In this document: in pieces, positions 1 to 5,229 of the stretch
How positions within the stretch are numbered: position 1 is the stretch's first letter
How the letters are laid out: each line of letters starts with the position of its first letter
Assembly (NCBI GenBank): GCA_043775075.1
Contig: JAYVSS010000128.1
Location: forward strand, 1 to 7,888
DNA: 7,888 nucleotides
Origin: JANLQX01 sp043775075
GTDB lineage: Bacteria > Actinomycetota > Acidimicrobiia > Acidimicrobiales > JANYDT01
Reading direction: 5' to 3'
Notes under the pieces: model-generated
Seen by the model: only the letters and a program-made list of their open reading frames with translations
The model's database searches: none
What the model was told of the DNA's origin: nothing
Made by a program: the position numbers and the translations under genes

Positions 1-1187
1 TTGAGCCAACTCCTACGGCCGTGGCCGGTTGGGTCCAACATGTGAATGACTTTGCTGATATCACCCTAATGCCGAAGGCGAATTCTTGGTATATGGGAGC
101 GAATGTGCCTGGGAAGGCACGGGTATTTCTTCCTTATGCGGGAGGTGTCGAGCGCTACCGGGCGGTCTGTGACGAGGTGGTGGCCAACCAGTATCTCGGC
201 TTCGAACAACGAGGGGCGCAGCGATCCCACACGAACGACGGGGTGGTGCGTCGCCTCCAGCCCGACGTTGGCATCATGCTGGAGGTGATGGCGGGCTTTG
301 GGCTGCCGCCTATCGAAAGTTTGCCGCCGGAGACGGCTCGACAGTTCATGAGCGCGGCGTCGGCCCAGCGAGCTCCCGGACCAGAAGTGGGCGAAACTCT
401 CGACGGTGTGCTGCCCGGCGCCGATGGCGACCTCGCTTATCGCCTCCATCGCCCGGCAACACCCGGCCCGCACCCGATCATGGTGTACTTCCATGGCGGC
501 GGATGGGTGCTCGGTGATGCCCAGTCCGACGATCCCCTATGCCGTGATCTCTGCGTTCGAACGGACTCCGTTGTCGTGTCCGTTGATTACCGCCACGGTC
601 CCGAGGCCCGTTTTCCAGCCGCCGCCAACGATGCCTTTGCCGCCGTTCGTTGGGTCGCCGATCATGCGGGCGAACTCGGTGGTTCGGGCCAATTGATCGT
701 GGCGGGTTGGAGCGCCGGCGCCAACCTTGCGGCCGTGGCCGCCCAGACAGCGCGTGATTCCGGCGGTCCCCAGATCGACGCCCAGCTCTTGATCACGCCG
801 GTGACCGATACTGACCTCACTAGGCCGTCGTATACCCAGAACGCCGATGGATACGCCTTGACGACGCCGCTCATGTCGTGGTTCTGGGACAACTACGCCG
901 ACCCCTCGGACCGGTCGAATCCCCAGGCTGCTCCCCTCCAGGCGGCCAGCCTCGTCGGCCTCCCCCCAGCAGTCATTGCGACGTGTGAGTTCGATCCGCT
1001 GCGTGATGAGGGAACGGCGTACGCCGAAGCGCTGTCCGCCGCCGGGGTGCCCGTATGTCACCTGGAGTGCCGGGGCCATATCCATACCTCCATTCCGGCG
1101 GTGGACATGCTGCCGTCAACGGCGCCAGTTCGCGCCAATATCGCCGCGGCGCTGCGGTCTTTGCTTGGCGTGGCGGTGTCAGCCTGA
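1..1187 (+). CDS. Baeyer-Villiger-type monooxygenase (C-terminal end) fused to HSL-family esterase; 5' end outside window
   Basis: The frame is open from base 3 with no stop, so the gene begins left of the window; GTG at 21 is only an internal codon. The first 65 or so residues match the C-terminal end of cyclohexanone-monooxygenase-like flavoproteins: a WVQHVND segment, then ANSWYMGANVPGK, a PYAGG turn and YLGF. From about residue 80 (numbered from the GTG) comes a complete alpha/beta hydrolase of the HSL type: a helical cap with GLPPIESLPPE, the oxyanion motif HGGGW at 158, the nucleophile elbow GWSAG with Ser231, Asp325 in DPLRDEG, and His355 in GHIHTS. All three catalytic residues are present. 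Family knowledge: the first enzyme inserts oxygen next to a ketone to give an ester or lactone, and the second hydrolyses such esters. That the two act in sequence is inference. A separate esterase starting at GTG 243 or 246 is possible, but there is no good ribosome site. The substrate is unknown. Confidence 0.85.
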   Translation, partial: EPTPTAVAGWVQHVNDFADITLMPKANSWYMGANVPGKARVFLPYAGGVERYRAVCDEVVANQYLGFEQRGAQRSHTNDGVVRRLQPDVGIMLEVMAGFGLPPIESLPPETARQFMSAASAQRAPGPEVGETLDGVLPGADGDLAYRLHRPATPGPHPIMVYFHGGGWVLGDAQSDDPLCRDLCVRTDSVVVSVDYRHGPEARFPAAANDAFAAVRWVADHAGELGGSGQLIVAGWSAGANLAAVAAQTARDSGGPQIDAQLLITPVTDTDLTRPSYTQNADGYALTTPLMSWFWDNYADPSDRSNPQAAPLQAASLVGLPPAVIATCEFDPLRDEGTAYAEALSAAGVPVCHLECRGHIHTSIPAVDMLPSTAPVRANIAAALRSLLGVAVSA

Positions 1188-1189
1188 GT

Positions 1190-1696
1190 TCAGCGCACCG
1201 AAGCGGCCTCGCCCACCGGGTGCAGCGATCCGTCGGCAACGTCGTAGAAGGCTCCCCACACGACGGTGTCGGGTGGCAGAAACGGGCACGCGCGAACTCG
1301 CGCAACATCTTCGGTCACGCTCGCCAACAGGTCAGTGAAGGGGAGGAAGGGGAACGCCGGCCGAGAACCCGAAACCTGGTGCACGACTTCAGCAATGGCG
1401 TCATCGGAGATGCGGTGAAGGCCGCATCCGGTGTGGTGGATCACCGCGACTTCTCGCGTACCGAGGAAACAGCTGGAAAGAATGAGCGACCGCAATGCAT
1501 CGTCGGTCGCCCTTCCTCCGGCGTTGCGGATGATGTGCGAATCGCCGATCTGCAGACCGAGGAGCCGGAAAAGATCAAGGCGGGCGTCCATACAAGTGAG
1601 CACCGTGACGCGTCGAGTTGGACGGGCGGTCAAATCATCATGGGCGAAGTGCTCCCGATAGCGGGTAGCACTGGCAAGCATGAGGTCACGTTCCAT
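1190..1696 (-). CDS. beta carbonic anhydrase, short mycobacterial type
   Basis: This 168-residue cytosolic zinc enzyme would interconvert CO2 and bicarbonate. Residues from the chosen ATG: CMDARLD gives Cys35 and the Asp37-Arg39 dyad, and HHTGCG gives His88 and Cys91. Together these are the complete Cys-His-Cys zinc set and catalytic dyad of beta carbonic anhydrases. The HIIRNAGG segment and the length fit the small actinobacterial form typified by M. tuberculosis Rv1284, which as I recall uses the same residue numbers; that agreement supports the ATG at 1696. An ATG five codons later is the alternative. The frame stays open upstream to a TTG at 1846, giving 50 extra residues that do not look like the family. 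The ribosome site before 1696 is weak. The gene has its own promoter at 1855-1883 and converges on the esterase gene, with 2 nt between the two stops. Confidence 0.92.
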   Translation of the reverse strand: MERDLMLASATRYREHFAHDDLTARPTRRVTVLTCMDARLDLFRLLGLQIGDSHIIRNAGGRATDDALRSLILSSCFLGTREVAVIHHTGCGLHRISDDAIAEVVHQVSGSRPAFPFLPFTDLLASVTEDVARVRACPFLPPDTVVWGAFYDVADGSLHPVGEAASVR

Positions 1697-1751
1697 CGCC
1701 GTGCACGATACCAGTACCAAACTTCTGGAATTTGGCTGCCGACACGCGAAC

Positions 1752-1795
1752 GGACCACTGCGCCCGCCGAGGGCAGATCCCGCAGTGACCAGTCC
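1752..1795 (-). promoter_or_regulatory. foldable hairpin in the carbonic anhydrase 5' leader
   Basis: On the minus strand one unbroken 14-nt arm (GGGC, GCAGTG, GTCC) pairs with GGAC, CACTGC and GCCC, which are separated by bulges of 4 and 7 nt. The loop is 5 nt. It lies inside the predicted leader, about 55-100 nt upstream of the chosen ATG. It matches no riboswitch I know. A role in translation control is inference, and chance pairing in GC-rich DNA is possible. Confidence 0.4.
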
Positions 1796-1815
1796 AACTT
1801 TTTGACCGTTCCATC

Positions 1816-1847
1816 GTTGACCATCGAACCAGGGGCTCAGGGTCAAC
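1816..1847. repeat. inverted repeat GTTGACC-N18-GGTCAAC at the predicted carbonic anhydrase transcription start
   Basis: The arms are perfect 7-mers at 1816-1822 and 1841-1847. The outer edge falls about 8 nt past the -10 box, almost exactly at the expected +1. It could be a downstream operator or a stem at the 5' end of the mRNA. The sequence shows the symmetry; the function is inferred. Confidence 0.45.
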
Positions 1848-1854
1848 AGAAGAA

Positions 1855-1883
1855 AGATTACGGAATAGATCTTCCGGTGTCAA
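1855..1883 (-). promoter_or_regulatory. near-consensus sigma-70 promoter for the carbonic anhydrase gene
   Basis: Read on the minus strand, a perfect -35 box TTGACA (1878-1883) and a -10 box TAATCT (1855-1860, 4 of 6 to TATAAT) are 17 nt apart, the ideal spacing. The -35 starts 10 bp past the stop codon of the upstream regulator gene, so the anhydrase need not depend on read-through. The predicted start is near 1848, giving a leader of about 150 nt before the ATG at 1696. Confidence 0.75.
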
Positions 1884-1892
1884 GCGGAATGT

Positions 1893-2210
1893 TTAGCTTC
1901 GCCGCCGTGGCACGATGGGCGCCTCCGACGACACGAGGGCCAACACATCACCGATCTTGCGATGCTGCTCCAAGGGATGACGAAGCGGTCGCCCGCGATG
2001 AAGCACGTAGCGATTCGACCGTCCCTCGCGCACGCGGGTGAGGTAGCCCTCTCCCTCCAGGTCAGAAAGAATGCTCGATGCCGCCCGCTCGGTGATGCCA
2101 ACTTCCCATGCCAGGTCCTTGATCAAGACGTCGGGCTGTTGGGCCAGAACGACAAGGACATGGGCGTGGTTGGAAAAGAACGTCCACGTACGTTCTTTGT
2201 CTGTAGGCAT
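1893..2210 (-). CDS. small winged helix-turn-helix regulator (MarR/ArsR-like fold)
   Basis: This 105-residue protein has the order WTFFSNHAHVLV, a helix-turn-helix at about residues 29-52 (DLAWEVGITERAASSILSDLE), a wing at about 56-71 (GYLTRVREGRSNRY), then RPLRHPLE and a short helix. This arrangement is typical of a family of short winged-helix proteins common in actinobacteria, usually annotated as MarR-like or helix-turn-helix regulators; their ligands are mostly unknown. I chose the ATG at 2210 because GGGGGAA lies just upstream and because the protein then begins just before the conserved WTFF segment. An in-frame start six codons earlier lacks a comparable site. No ligand-binding domain is present, and the basic tail (PRRRS) is not conserved to my knowledge. 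It is followed by the carbonic anhydrase gene on the same strand, which has its own promoter, so regulation of that gene is only a possibility. Confidence 0.85.
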   Translation of the reverse strand: MPTDKERTWTFFSNHAHVLVVLAQQPDVLIKDLAWEVGITERAASSILSDLEGEGYLTRVREGRSNRYVLHRGRPLRHPLEQHRKIGDVLALVSSEAPIVPRRRS

Positions 2211-2213
2211 ATC

Positions 2214-2220
2214 TTCCCCC
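2214..2220 (-). promoter_or_regulatory. ribosome binding site of the small winged-helix gene
   Basis: GGGGGAA on the minus strand, ending 3 nt before the ATG at 2208-2210. The purine-rich core is placed to serve this start rather than the upstream in-frame one, and so settles the start. Confidence 0.6.
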
Positions 2221-2230
2221 GGGAGCAAGA

Positions 2231-2246
2231 ACTACCGAAGCGTAGT
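2231..2246. promoter_or_regulatory. candidate operator ACTAC-N6-GTAGT before the small winged-helix gene
   Basis: Perfect 5-bp arms with a 6-nt spacer, 21 bp upstream of the ATG, overlapping the 13-base element at 2236-2248 that recurs before the MarR gene. Size and place suit a winged-helix dimer acting on its own promoter. The arms are short, so chance is not excluded. Confidence 0.35.
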
Positions 2247-2248
2247 GC
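2236..2248. repeat. 13-base element CGAAGCGTAGTGC, copy 1
   Basis: Identical to 2919-2931. It stands 26 bp upstream of the start codon of the small winged-helix gene and runs in the same orientation relative to that gene as copy 2 does to the MarR gene. On the minus strand both copies are followed within a few bases by TAGT. Confidence 0.5.
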
Positions 2249-2325
2249 GTGAGTCTCATTTCCTGCACGGTGCTTCTGCTGTTTCGAAGGTTAACGGGAT
2301 CCAGAAACGGAGTCAGACGCGAGAG

Positions 2326-2367
2326 AACGACCGGATGCTTCCGTCGAGGACGGACCATCCGGTCGTT
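2326..2367. terminator. large hairpin with 12-bp perfect stem, downstream of the MarR gene
   Basis: AACGACCGGATG (2326-2337) and its exact reverse complement (2356-2367) enclose 18 nt. Those contain a second perfect stem, CCGTC-GAG-GACGG (2341-2353). It starts 46 nt past the MarR stop. Neither strand shows a clear T-run after it, so it is either a terminator without a U-tract, an RNA-stabilising stem, or a protein site. Confidence 0.5.
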
Positions 2368-2387
2368 GGTTTGCCGTTCGGCGAGGT

Positions 2388-2407
2388 CGTCCGGCAAAAA
2401 CCGGACG
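2388..2407 (-). terminator. hairpin just behind the MarR stop codon
   Basis: CGTCCGG and CCGGACG form a perfect 7-bp stem around CAAAAA, which reads TTTTTG on the minus strand. It begins 5 nt after the MarR stop. The T-run is in the loop rather than after the stem, so it is not a textbook terminator. With the larger hairpin 20 nt further on, it likely closes the MarR transcript. Confidence 0.45.
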
Positions 2408-2412
2408 GTGGG

Positions 2413-2850
2413 TCAGCGACCGAGGATGGCGGCTAGCCCGGCAGCGATCGCCGGACCGTTCTTGCCGGCCGCAGCAAAGAATTCGCCGTCGGCCTTCTCG
2501 ACTTTCGGCTGCGCCTTACGTAAGAGCGAACGACCGCCGGCCGACAGGGTGACACGCTGTGCGCGCTTATCTTCGTCACTCGCCGACCGGACCACGAGGT
2601 CGCGTGCTTCGAGATTGCGGATGACCTGCGAGGTGGTCATGGGATCAACGCCAGAACGGCTACTGATCTCAGCCTGTGACAAACCCTTACGGGCGTCGTC
2701 CATTCCCAGAGAGGCGAGCAGCGCAAACTGCACGTGGGTGATTCCGAGACCTTCCAACGCCGCGCGCTGTGCACGCTGCCAGGCGTTTGTTGCACGCCAT
2801 AGAAGGAAGCCGGGAAGGGCGGAGGTGGCGTCGGGTCCGGTGCCGCTCAT
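2413..2850 (-). CDS. MarR-family transcriptional regulator
   Basis: The 145-residue product has MarR architecture: a dimer helix near residues 13-33 (LLWRATNAWQRA), the recognition helices at about 57-85 (LSQAEISSRSGVDPMTTSQV, then IRNLEARDLV), the wing DEDKRAQRVTLSAGG with the DxR-type basic turn at about 92-106, and a C-terminal dimerisation helix. MarR proteins are dimeric repressors that usually release DNA on binding small phenolic or lipophilic ligands, or on cysteine oxidation; there is no cysteine here, so a redox switch is unlikely. I chose ATG 2848-2850 because AGGAG lies 11 nt upstream (2862-2866) and the MarR fold starts soon after it. A GTG at 2919 would add 23 residues without a ribosome site. 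The gene is divergent from the secreted-protein/ligase genes, so the 204-bp gap between them is the natural place for its operator. Confidence 0.9.
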   Translation of the reverse strand: MSGTGPDATSALPGFLLWRATNAWQRAQRAALEGLGITHVQFALLASLGMDDARKGLSQAEISSRSGVDPMTTSQVIRNLEARDLVVRSASDEDKRAQRVTLSAGGRSLLRKAQPKVEKADGEFFAAAGKNGPAIAAGLAAILGR

Positions 2851-2918
2851 GTTCGATGTTGCTCCTGAAGTGGTGTCCCGAAACGCATCGTCCGGGGAGG
2901 AGGTGGGTACTAAGCGCA

Positions 2919-2931
2919 CGAAGCGTAGTGC
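2919..2931. repeat. 13-base element CGAAGCGTAGTGC, copy 2
   Basis: Exact copy of 2236-2248, here 68 bp upstream of the MarR start codon in the divergent gap. Around it, ACTA (2910-2913) and TAGT (2926-2929 region) form a looser symmetric pair than in copy 1. It could control both the MarR gene and the divergent genes. Confidence 0.5.
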
Positions 2932-2967
2932 ACACGGGCGGCGCGTGCTCCAATGGCTTTCCTGGCA

Positions 2968-2987
2968 AGTGAGGGCGAGCCCCCACT
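2968..2987. repeat. imperfect inverted repeat in the divergent gap
   Basis: AGTGAGGG and CCCCCACT pair at 7 of 8 positions around CGAG. It lies between the MarR gene and the secreted-protein gene, 67 bp before the latter's ATG. It is a possible regulator site or a stem in an early transcript; evidence is the symmetry alone. The rest of the gap (2851-3054) holds the MarR ribosome site and the 13-base element. Confidence 0.3.
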
Positions 2988-3006
2988 GGCAGAAATTTCG
3001 GTCCGT

Positions 3007-3012
3007 TACGAT
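3007..3012 (+). promoter_or_regulatory. possible -10 box TACGAT for the secreted-protein/ligase genes
   Basis: TACGAT fits the TAnnnT pattern and sits 42 bp before the ATG at 3055. No good -35 is seen 16-18 bp upstream (CACTGG region), so this is weak support. Confidence 0.25.
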
Positions 3013-3054
3013 GGCCCTTCTTCGTTGAATTGCCTACTTCCCCAGAGGGCGCCC

Positions 3055-3594
3055 ATGTTTGCCAGCAATCACTCGGTTCGAATCACGTTCATGGCATTCG
3101 TGTCGATGCTGCTGAGCATCGGTTTTGTCGTTCGCTCGGACCCCGCCGGCGCCGATGTCCGCAGCGACGTGGAGGCCAAACTCGTGGACACGCAAAAGAA
3201 GGCAGCACCGGATCTCGCGGTGGGCAAAGCGACGTGTGCGGCCTCCCTCGCCAAACCAGCCGGAAAAGTTGCCGTGGGCGTGCATCGCTGCACCGTCGTC
3301 GTCGAAGGTGTTGCCGTGCCGTACGACGTGACGGTGCGGACCGGCGGCGCGTCCAAGAATGGGACGTACACAATGCAGAACGCCAAGGCGGTGATCGACA
3401 CGAAGAAGCTCATTGCCATCGCTGCTTCCGTCGTCGACGACCCGTCCAAGGCAAAAATCACCTGTGGGAAGGCGCGGGTCGTTGTTGCCGCGCCCGGGGC
3501 CACGCTGGCCTGCACGGTGGTCGATGGTGACTCCACCCAAACCCTGACGTTTGCGGTCAAGGACCTGCGCGGCGTCGTCAGCCTCGTCAGTTAG
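3055..3594 (+). CDS. secreted protein with two DUF4333-like cysteine-paired repeats
   Basis: The 179-residue product starts with a short basic end, a hydrophobic stretch at about 9-26, and a likely signal peptidase site after AGA at 31-33. There is no lipobox cysteine. The mature part falls into two similar units. Unit one has VEAKLVDTQKK, then KATCAASL (Cys61), HRCTVVVEGVAV (Cys79) and a beta strand. Unit two has KITCGKARV (Cys137), LACTVVDGDS (Cys153) and another beta strand. The spacing of two cysteines around a glycine-bearing turn, followed by C-T-V-V strands, resembles DUF4333, a small extracytoplasmic domain of actinobacteria with no known activity. A disulfide in each unit is inferred. 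The ATG at 3055 is chosen for the signal peptide that follows and AGAGGG 5 nt upstream; the frame is open further up to 2953 without such support. The ligase gene follows after 8 nt. Confidence 0.75.
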   Translation: MFASNHSVRITFMAFVSMLLSIGFVVRSDPAGADVRSDVEAKLVDTQKKAAPDLAVGKATCAASLAKPAGKVAVGVHRCTVVVEGVAVPYDVTVRTGGASKNGTYTMQNAKAVIDTKKLIAIAASVVDDPSKAKITCGKARVVVAAPGATLACTVVDGDSTQTLTFAVKDLRGVVSLVS

Positions 3595-3602
3595 GGCGAA
3601 TC

Positions 3603-5138
3603 ATGCTCATCGCCGACGTTGTCGACGCTGCTGCTCAAGCCGGTGTCACCCGGTCAAGAATTAAGAAGGTGCGCGTACTATCAGAGCTATTACAAGCGTG
3701 CTTAGTTCTTGAACTTCCTGTCGTCACGGGCCTTCTTACGGCCCTCCCGCGGCAAGGGCGGATTGGCGTTGGGTGGACGTCGCTTCGCGGTGACCAGAAC
3801 AACGACACGGTTTTCGGACCTGGCGCAACTCTGACGGTGCTGGAGTTTGATGCTGCTCTTGATGACCTCGCCCGTCACATCGGGGAAGGATCGGTTGGCC
3901 GCCGGGCCACTCTCCTGGAAAACCTTCGCCGACGGTCGAGCGCTGAAGAGTGGGAGTTCGTTACCCACGTGATGCTTGGTGATCTCAGGATCGGAGCACT
4001 CGGCGGAATTATGCTCGATGCGATCGCCGCAGCGTTCTCGGTGGAGCCCGTCGCGGTTCGCCGTGCGCACCTGTTGACCGGCGACCTGGGAGCGACCGCC
4101 GTCCTGGCCTACGAGGGGTCCGACGCGCTGTCCTCAGTTGGCCTGATCGTGTTGCGTCCGATTGCGCCGATGCTGGCGGCAACATCGAGAGACGTGGCCG
4201 AGGCCGTGGCCGAGATTGGCACGGCATCGGTGGAGTGGAAACTCGACGGTGCTCGCATCCAGGTGCATCGACTTGGCGCCGATGTCAAAATTGTCACCCG
4301 TAACCTCAACGACGTGACCGGTCGTTTACCTGAGGTTGTGGACATCGTTCGCGGGTTTGCGGTTGAATCCGTCGTGCTGGACGGCGAGGTGCTTCGTATG
4401 CGCGCTGACGGCCGGCCCGAGGCGTTCCAGGAGACAATGAGCCGGTTTGGAACCGAGAGCAGCGGCGAGAACATTGACGATGCCGAGACGCGTATAACGC
4501 TGCGCCCGTACTTCTTCGACTGCATGCACCTTAACGGAATCGACCTCCTCGATGTGCCTCTGGTCGATCGTCTCATCGCGCTAGCCACCGCCGTTGGTCC
4601 CTACCGAGTTCCGCAGGTCGTTACCGACGATCCGTTGGAGGCGCAGATGTTCGCCGATGATGCGTTGGCCCGTGGGCACGAGGGCGTCATGGTGAAAGCC
4701 ATCGGGTCGCGGTACGAAGCAGGTCGTCGGGGATCAACGTGGCGCAAGGTCAAACCGGTCCACACGCTCGATCTGGTGGTGTTGGCAGCAGAGTGGGGCC
4801 ACGGACGGCGTCAGGGCTGGTTATCGAATCTCCACCTGGGTGCTCGAGCAGACGACGGCGAGAGCTTCGTCATGGTCGGCAAAACGTTTAAGGGGCTGAC
4901 CGATGCGATGCTCACTGAGCAGACCGTGGCCCTGTTGGCCCGGGAGGTCCGACGTTCAGGAATTATCGTGTTTGTCCGCCCGGAACTGGTGGTGGAAATC
5001 GCTCTTGACGGGGCCCAGCGATCGACCCGCTACCCCGGCGGCGTGGCGCTGCGCTTCGCTCGGGTCAAGGGATATCGACCAGAACGTGATGCGTTGAGCG
5101 CTGATCTTCTTTCTGCCGTCCAGGCGTTCATCCTCTGA
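3603..5138 (+). CDS. lig: ATP-dependent DNA ligase, LigB type
   Basis: The 511-residue protein seals nicks in duplex DNA using ATP through an enzyme-adenylate. Order of parts: an N-terminal DNA-binding domain (about 1-190, with the TRSRIKK start and QGRIGVGW segment), the adenylation domain (about 200-390) and an OB-fold domain (to the end). Motif I is EWKLDGAR with the adenylated Lys213; then TRNLNDVTG at 232, DGEV at 260, FFDCMHLNG at 304, EGVMVKA at 360 and WRKVKP at 380. RFARVKGYRPER near 484 fits motif VI. All catalytic motifs are intact. Length and motifs match the actinobacterial LigB group, which is separate from the LigD end-joining enzymes: there is no polymerase or nuclease domain and no Ku gene nearby. 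It is usually an accessory ligase beside the NAD-dependent LigA. It begins 8 nt after the secreted-protein gene, with AGGG as ribosome site, so the two are probably co-transcribed. Confidence 0.95.
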   Translation: MLIADVVDAAAQAGVTRSRIKKVRVLSELLQACLVLELPVVTGLLTALPRQGRIGVGWTSLRGDQNNDTVFGPGATLTVLEFDAALDDLARHIGEGSVGRRATLLENLRRRSSAEEWEFVTHVMLGDLRIGALGGIMLDAIAAAFSVEPVAVRRAHLLTGDLGATAVLAYEGSDALSSVGLIVLRPIAPMLAATSRDVAEAVAEIGTASVEWKLDGARIQVHRLGADVKIVTRNLNDVTGRLPEVVDIVRGFAVESVVLDGEVLRMRADGRPEAFQETMSRFGTESSGENIDDAETRITLRPYFFDCMHLNGIDLLDVPLVDRLIALATAVGPYRVPQVVTDDPLEAQMFADDALARGHEGVMVKAIGSRYEAGRRGSTWRKVKPVHTLDLVVLAAEWGHGRRQGWLSNLHLGARADDGESFVMVGKTFKGLTDAMLTEQTVALLAREVRRSGIIVFVRPELVVEIALDGAQRSTRYPGGVALRFARVKGYRPERDALSADLLSAVQAFIL

Positions 5139-5174
5139 ACCGCTGGAACCCAACCCTTCGGCGATGTTCGGTAC

Positions 5175-5192
5175 CCGGCGCCAGCCCGCCGG
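5175..5192. repeat. short GC hairpin between ligase and mutase genes
   Basis: CCGGCG and CGCCGG are perfect 6-bp arms around CCAGCC, 36 nt after the ligase stop and 37 nt before the mutase ATG. No T-run follows. It may weaken read-through or protect an mRNA end; otherwise it is chance in GC-rich DNA. The 91-bp gap holds nothing else clear. Confidence 0.35.
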
Positions 5193-5229
5193 TTGTCGAA
5201 TGGGGCGGCCAGCGACGACAATGGGAACC

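Noticed and set aside
21..23. GTG as the start of the first gene
   Set aside because: The frame is open to the window edge and the preceding residues (EPTPTA) continue the monooxygenase segment, so the gene starts further left.
537..1085. 182-codon open frame on the minus strand
   Set aside because: It is antisense to the esterase domain, whose catalytic residues are all in the plus-strand frame.
1055..2041. 328-codon open frame on the plus strand
   Set aside because: It lies antisense to the carbonic anhydrase gene and its promoter, its product has no recognisable domain, and the carbonic anhydrase motifs on the other strand are complete. It is an open frame caused by GC-rich codon structure.
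2249..3028. 259-codon open frame on the plus strand
   Set aside because: It is antisense to the MarR gene, crosses two hairpins and the divergent gap, and reads as Arg/Ser/Ala-rich low-complexity protein.
3055..3594. Lipoprotein signal
   Set aside because: No cysteine follows the hydrophobic stretch; the AGA-D junction suits ordinary signal peptidase I.
3603..5138. End-joining ligase LigD
   Set aside because: The protein has no polymerase or phosphoesterase domain, its N-terminal domain is that of LigB, and there is no Ku gene nearby.
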